64,000 bases of DNA from Anaerolineae bacterium (GTDB lineage Bacteria > Chloroflexota > Anaerolineae > Aggregatilineales > Phototrophicaceae), in the NCBI GenBank assembly GCA_022843745.1, contig JALHNB010000007.1, positions 124,001 through 188,000 of the forward strand, given 5' to 3'. The translations under genes were made by a program, and so were the position numbers. The notes beneath the pieces were generated by a model. It saw only the letters and a program-made list of their open reading frames with translations. It had not been told where the DNA came from and searched no databases. Below, piece by piece: positions 59,725 to 64,000 of the stretch. Within the stretch, counting starts at the first letter, position 1. The number at the start of each line of letters is the position of its first letter.

Positions 59725-62175
59725 ATGCCCAAGTCTATTATGATCGACCCGTCCGAAGTGCGTATGCGAACGGTCATCGCCAGCCCTGAAATTCCCATCA
59801 ACGCTTATCAATCCGACCCGGCAGCCGAAGCCGAAAAGTATGGCTCGAAAAATCTCATGCTTATGTATCGCGATATGGTCGTGATTCGCGAATTTGAGAC
59901 GATGCTGGATAAGCTGAAACGCGACGGGTCATACGAAAATATCGCCTACAACCACAAAGGCCCGGCTCATCTTTCTATCGGGCAGGAGGCAACGGTTGTC
60001 GGTCAGGCCTATCACCTCGGCGCAGAGGATTTTATTTTCGGGTCGCATCGCAGTCACGGCGAAGTGCTGGCAAAAAGCCTCGTCTGCATCGAAAAATTCA
60101 GCGACGATCAACTGCTGGACGTGATGGAAAATTATATGGGCGGGGCGGCGCTGCGTGTCGTCGAGCAATTTACGCAGGGCAGCGTTAAGGATTTGGCGAT
60201 TAATTACATCTTATACGGTATGTTGGCGGAAATTTTTGGGCGTGAAAATGGTTTTAACAAGGGCATGGGCGGCTCGATGCACGTCTTTTTCCCGCCATTT
60301 GGGGTGATGCCCAATAATGCCATCGTCGGCGGCTCGGCGGACATCGCGACAGGCGCGGCCTTATTCAAACGTGTCAATCGCAAGCCGGGAATCTGTATCG
60401 CGAATATCGGCGATGCGTCGATGGGCTGCGGCCCGGTCTGGGAAGCGATGATGTTCGCGTCGATGGATCAATATCTGACGCTTTGGGATGTGGGCGGGAG
60501 GCCGCCGATTCTTTTCAATTTTATGAACAACTTTTACGGTATGGGTGGTCAGACATTGGGTGAGACGATGGGTTTTGGCGTTCTTGCCCGTGTCGGCGTG
60601 GGCGTGAATCCTGACGCGATGCACGCTGAGCGCGTCGATGGCTACAATCCACTGGCTGTGGCAGACGCGATCGAGCGCAAAAAACAGATTTTGCTGGAAG
60701 GGCGTGGCCCGGTTCTGCTGGATACCGTGACGTATCGTTTCTCCGGTCACTCACCTTCGGATGCGTCATCGTATCGGGATCGCTCCGAGATTGATCTGTG
60801 GCGCGAACAGGATGCACTTATCAGTTTTGGCGAGTATCTAAAAATCAATAATCATGCGGATGAAGCCATGTTAGAAAACTGCCATGCCGATATTGTCGAA
60901 CGGCTGGTCAAAATCTTGAACGCGGCGATTTCGTTGGAGATTTCCCCGCGTGTCAATACCACTATCGACTCGATTGGCGGGATGATGTTTTCGAATAATT
61001 TTGAAGATCGCAAGGCGGAAGAAACTTCCGAAGTTTTACAAATAAAGGAAGAGAGTCGCCTGAGCGTTACCCAGGCAAAATATCGCTTTGGGTTGGAAAA
61101 TGGACAGCCATTGCCAAAACTCAAGACACTCACCTATGCCGAAGCGATCTTTGAGGCGATGATTCACCGTTTTTACGAAGACCCGACGATGATCGCTTAT
61201 GGCGAGGAGAATCGCGATTGGGGCGGGGCATTTGGGGCGTATCGCGGCCTGACCGAAGCGCTGCCGTATCATCGTCTGTTTAATTCGCCGATTTCCGAAG
61301 GGGCGATTGTCGGGACGGCTGTTGGCTACGCCATGTGCGGCGGGCGTGTCGTGGTGGAATTGATGTACTGCGATTTTATGGGACGCGCGGGCGACGAAAT
61401 TTTTAACCAGATGGCGAAATGGCAGGCGATGTCAGCCAATGTGCTGCAAATGCCGCTGGTGCTGCGTGTGTCGGTGGGGTCGAAATATGGCGCACAGCAC
61501 TCGCAGGATTGGACATCGCTGGCGGCGCACATCCCCGGCCTGAAAGTCATGTTTCCGGCGACACCATATGACGCGAAGGGAATGCTCAATCTGGCGCTGC
61601 GCGGCACCGACCCGGTGATATTTTTTGAGAGCCAGCGGCTTTATCCTGAGCCGGAAATTCTGGTCGAATCCGGCGTTCCAACGGGCTATTATGAGGTCGT
61701 GATGGGCGAACCCGCTGTGCGCCGTGCTGGGAGTGACCTGACGATTGTGACGGTTGGCGCGACGCTTTATCGCGCACTGGATGCCGCGAAGGAACTCGAA
61801 AGCCGCTATAACTTCTCGACGGAAGTGATCGACGCACGGTTTATCAACCCGCTGAATTACGAAATCATCATTGAGTCGGTCAGGAAAACAGGGCGAGTTG
61901 TTTTGGCTTCGGATGCCTGTGAGCGCGGATCGTTTCTGCACACGATGGCCTCAAATATTTCGCAGCTTGCGTTTGACTTTCTCGATGCTCCCGTAGTTGT
62001 AATCGGGGCGCGTAACTGGATCACGCCTCCCGCAGAACTCGAAGAAGCCTTTTTCCCACAGAAAGAGTGGATTATTGATGCTATCCACGAGATGATTCTG
62101 CCACTGCCGGGGCACGAGCCGACGACGAAGCAGAATAAGGCTGAAATTCTCAGGCGCAACCGTCTCGGAATTTAA
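59725..62175 (+). CDS. 2-oxoacid dehydrogenase E1, fused alpha and beta subunits
   Basis: This is an 816-residue thiamine-diphosphate enzyme. The alpha half (1-about 440) has [33 protein letters not shown] and [20 protein letters not shown] (229-248), with the cofactor Asn in [11 protein letters not shown] (268-269). The beta half (about 470-816) has [60 protein letters not shown] and [17 protein letters not shown]. The alpha half is longer than usual: about 40 extra residues near 120-165 and a longer spacer in the TPP motif. The substrate (pyruvate, acetoin or branched-chain acid) cannot be settled. It has its own AAGGA site and forms an operon with E2. Confidence 0.88.
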   Translation: MPKSIMIDPSEVRMRTVIASPEIPINAYQSDPAAEAEKYGSKNLMLMYRDMVVIREFETMLDKLKRDGSYENIAYNHKGPAHLSIGQEATVVGQAYHLGAEDFIFGSHRSHGEVLAKSLVCIEKFSDDQLLDVMENYMGGAALRVVEQFTQGSVKDLAINYILYGMLAEIFGRENGFNKGMGGSMHVFFPPFGVMPNNAIVGGSADIATGAALFKRVNRKPGICIANIGDASMGCGPVWEAMMFASMDQYLTLWDVGGRPPILFNFMNNFYGMGGQTLGETMGFGVLARVGVGVNPDAMHAERVDGYNPLAVADAIERKKQILLEGRGPVLLDTVTYRFSGHSPSDASSYRDRSEIDLWREQDALISFGEYLKINNHADEAMLENCHADIVERLVKILNAAISLEISPRVNTTIDSIGGMMFSNNFEDRKAEETSEVLQIKEESRLSVTQAKYRFGLENGQPLPKLKTLTYAEAIFEAMIHRFYEDPTMIAYGEENRDWGGAFGAYRGLTEALPYHRLFNSPISEGAIVGTAVGYAMCGGRVVVELMYCDFMGRAGDEIFNQMAKWQAMSANVLQMPLVLRVSVGSKYGAQHSQDWTSLAAHIPGLKVMFPATPYDAKGMLNLALRGTDPVIFFESQRLYPEPEILVESGVPTGYYEVVMGEPAVRRAGSDLTIVTVGATLYRALDAAKELESRYNFSTEVIDARFINPLNYEIIIESVRKTGRVVLASDACERGSFLHTMASNISQLAFDFLDAPVVVIGARNWITPPAELEEAFFPQKEWIIDAIHEMILPLPGHEPTTKQNKAEILRRNRLGI

Positions 62176-62270
62176 GTTAGCGTGAATCGGCTCGCTGAGT
62201 GGGCTTTTTATTTGATAACTATTGACGATATACTCACTAGACTTTTCGCTGTTAGATGACAGGTCAAACC

Positions 62271-63449
62271 ATGAATGATTTTCGCTCCCAGGCGAACGCA
62301 CTACGCGACTCGATGATCGCCCGCCGCCGTGATTTTCATCAACACCCCGAATTATCGTTTCAGGAAGTTCGCACCGCTGGCATTGTGGCACAAACATTGT
62401 CCGAACTCGGACTCGAAGTGCGAACCGGAGTCGGCAAAACAGGCGTGATCGGCTTGCTGGAAGGGGATCACGAAGGCCCAACCGTACTGGTGCGCTGTGA
62501 CATGGATGCGCTGCCCGTTCAGGAAGAAAATGACGTTGAATATCGTTCGCAGACACCGCAAGTCATGCACGCCTGCGGTCATGATGGTCATACGGCGGTT
62601 GCGCTGGCGGTAGCGGAGATGCTCTCGCAGCACCGGGACAAGCTGGCGGGAAGCGTCAAATTTGTGTTCCAGCCTGCTGAGGAAATCGGCAAGGGCGCGA
62701 TGGCGATGATTGATGACGGCGCACTGATCGACCCTGTTCCGCAGGTCAGCCTGGGCTTGCACCTCTGGAATGAGCTTCCGGTTGGAAAAGTGGCTGTTGT
62801 GCCGGGGCCGCTGCTGGCAGGTGTCGGTATTTTTGATCTGATCGTGAAGGGGAAAGGTGGTCACGCGGCGATGCCCCAATACACAATTGACCCGGTGCTG
62901 ACCCTCGCTCACATCCTCACGACTCTGCAATCTGTCGTCAGCCGCAATGTCCCACCGATTGAGACGGCGGTCATTTCGGCAACAAAAATTCGCGCGGGTG
63001 ATGCCTATAACGTGATTCCGGAGCGCGTCGAATGCTCAGGAACGATTCGTACATTCAGAAATGAAATTTTCGATCTGGTTGTCGAGCGTTTTCACAAGAT
63101 TGTGGACGGGGTTGCGGCCTCAATGGGCTGCGAAGCTCAGCTGGTGATCCAATCCATGACACCTCCGGTCATTAATGATGTGGCGATTGCCCAGCGTATG
63201 AAAGCCGTGTTTGAAGAAGCTGCACCGGATTTCACTTATACCGACAATTTCAGGTCAATGGTCGGTGAGGATATGTCGTGTTTTCTGGATCGCATTCCCG
63301 GCCTGTTTTTAATGGTCGGCTCGGCGAATCATGAGCGCGGTCTGGATTACGCTCATCATCACCCGCGATTCGATTTTGATGAGGATTCGATGGTCATCGG
63401 TGCTGCGCTGCTGGCAACGGCGGCGGCGGAGTATGTGTTGCCGGAGTAA
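62271..63449 (+). CDS. M20 family metallo-amidohydrolase (hippurate/N-acyl-amino-acid hydrolase-like)
   Basis: In this 392-residue enzyme, ATG 62271 is preferred over 62256 because CAGGT precedes it. Metal-binding and catalytic motifs are VRCDMDALPVQEE, HACGHDGHTA, QPAEEIGKGAMAMIDDGALI, GKGGHAAMPQ in the lid domain and HHHPRFDFDED near the end. It hydrolyses N-acyl amino acids or similar amides in the cytoplasm. It follows E1 by 95 bases on the same strand and may share or follow its transcript. Confidence 0.88.
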   Translation: MNDFRSQANALRDSMIARRRDFHQHPELSFQEVRTAGIVAQTLSELGLEVRTGVGKTGVIGLLEGDHEGPTVLVRCDMDALPVQEENDVEYRSQTPQVMHACGHDGHTAVALAVAEMLSQHRDKLAGSVKFVFQPAEEIGKGAMAMIDDGALIDPVPQVSLGLHLWNELPVGKVAVVPGPLLAGVGIFDLIVKGKGGHAAMPQYTIDPVLTLAHILTTLQSVVSRNVPPIETAVISATKIRAGDAYNVIPERVECSGTIRTFRNEIFDLVVERFHKIVDGVAASMGCEAQLVIQSMTPPVINDVAIAQRMKAVFEEAAPDFTYTDNFRSMVGEDMSCFLDRIPGLFLMVGSANHERGLDYAHHHPRFDFDEDSMVIGAALLATAAAEYVLPE

Positions 63450-63489
63450 TTCAGAGGCAGGGCCTGTCTTTTTGATAAAGACCAAAAAA

Positions 63490-63514
63490 GGGCGAAGCAC
63501 CGCTTCGCCCCTAC
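63490..63514. repeat. CCCCTAC-edged hairpin between convergent genes
   Basis: GGGCGAAGC (63490-63498) and GCTTCGCCC (63502-63510) form a perfect 9-bp stem with loop ACC, followed by CTAC. It lies between the M20 gene and the convergent aminotransferase and could act as a terminator on either transcript. Confidence 0.7.
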
Positions 63515-63530
63515 AGAAGATGCTGGCTAT

Positions 63531-64000
63531 CTATTTCGCGGGGGCGGGCTGATGCTCGGCTAAAAATTGGCGAATGCCGACCAGCAGCGCATCAATGTCA
63601 CCATCATCGAGCGCACCGCCCATATGACCGATCCGCACCATACGTTCCCGGAAATGACCGAAGCCCAGTGAAATCTGAATGTTATGTTCTGTGGCGATGT
63701 ACTTGACCATTTCCGGTGCGTTGATACCGTCCGGGCAATAGGCTGTCGTCAATACAGGTGACATAATATCGGTGGGTACAAACAGAGAAAATCCCATCGC
63801 TTGCAATTCTTCACGCAGACGCTTTGCCATGCGTTCATAATTGAGGATTCGCGCTTCTAACCCATCGTTTAAGAGGGATTGGAGCGCAGCACGTAGCCCC
63901 ATGATGGTCGAACTGGGCATCGTGACGGGGTAGGGATGCCAGTTATTTGGCCCTTCCGCCGCCCGCTGCCAGCGTCGCAGATCGAGAAACCAGCTACGCG
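63531..64000 (-). CDS. Class V aminotransferase (alanine/serine-glyoxylate type), 3' part; runs off the window
   Basis: The reading frame continues without a stop to the window edge, so the 5' part is outside. The visible residues include WFLDLRRWQRAAEGPNNWHP followed by YPVTMPSSTIMGL, the segment shared by serine-glyoxylate and alanine-glyoxylate aminotransferases. The C-terminal domain (ERMAKRLREELQAMGFSLFV, HFRERMVRIGHMGGALDDGD) follows. The PLP lysine is upstream and not visible. The protein ends in a proline/alanine-rich tail. It is convergent with the M20 gene. Confidence 0.85.
   Translation of the reverse strand, partial: RSWFLDLRRWQRAAEGPNNWHPYPVTMPSSTIMGLRAALQSLLNDGLEARILNYERMAKRLREELQAMGFSLFVPTDIMSPVLTTAYCPDGINAPEMVKYIATEHNIQISLGFGHFRERMVRIGHMGGALDDGDIDALLVGIRQFLAEHQPAPAK

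Overview
The window is a gene-dense bacterial chromosome segment with short intergenic gaps and no rRNA, tRNA, phage or transposase gene that I can see. Many secreted proteins carry SH3b, TPR or beta-propeller domains with Pro/Thr-rich linkers. There are several family-5 solute-binding proteins, polyprenyl-sugar-type membrane proteins, and small GC-rich palindromes in the gaps. Together these look like a free-living, heterotrophic member of the Chloroflexota (Anaerolineae-like). That placement is an inference from gene style, not from a marker gene.

Layout. 1-5 kb: the tail of an OmpR-type response regulator, then a complete sulfate/thiosulfate ABC importer (binding protein, two permeases, ATPase) and a T2SSE_N/Usp fusion protein. 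5-17 kb: envelope and secreted proteins, dominated by a six-gene minus-strand operon (15343 to 6063) in which every product has a signal peptide, flanked by two more secreted SH3b proteins. 17-21.6 kb: peptide-type binding protein, two permeases and a proline iminopeptidase. 21.7-29.3 kb: a catabolic or modification cluster (acetamidase/formamidase, glutamine-synthetase-like ligase, SDR, aldehyde dehydrogenase, flavin halogenase-like enzyme, epimerase). 29-32.6 kb: PQQ-type sugar dehydrogenase, formylglycine-generating-enzyme-like lipoprotein, membrane SGNH hydrolase. 32.7-43.4 kb: a surface glycan cluster with three tandem GT-C-like membrane paralogues, two sugar-nucleotide epimerases, a DPM1-like GT2 and a small P-loop kinase. 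43.5-50.3 kb: polyol dehydrogenase, then a second peptide importer paired with an S9 peptidase. 50.5-55.4 kb: two SDRs, a CtpE-like P-type ATPase, MscL. 55.5-58.2 kb: a two-component module. 58.4-64 kb: 2-oxoacid dehydrogenase E2 and fused E1, an M20 amidohydrolase, and the 3' part of a class V aminotransferase.

How the genes work together. Two separate loci pair an ATPase-less Dpp-type importer with a cytoplasmic serine peptidase, which suggests peptide scavenging. The glycan cluster has candidates for activated-sugar synthesis (epimerases), lipid-linked sugar formation (GT2) and extracytoplasmic transfer (GT-C-like proteins). The E2-E1 operon is read divergently from a sensor kinase, and its promoter carries two near-identical candidate operator sites.

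The most unusual items are the all-secreted operon with a 1,311-residue propeller protein containing a duplicated 40-residue Cys module; a family of at least ten GTAGGGG/CCCCTAC-edged palindromes confined to intergenic gaps; TTAGC-rich arrays that abut stop codons; and tandem operator-like repeats upstream of three transcription units. No intergenic stretch exceeds 300 bases. The longest gaps (50281-50543, 5801-6062, 24010-24236) hold the repeats listed below.
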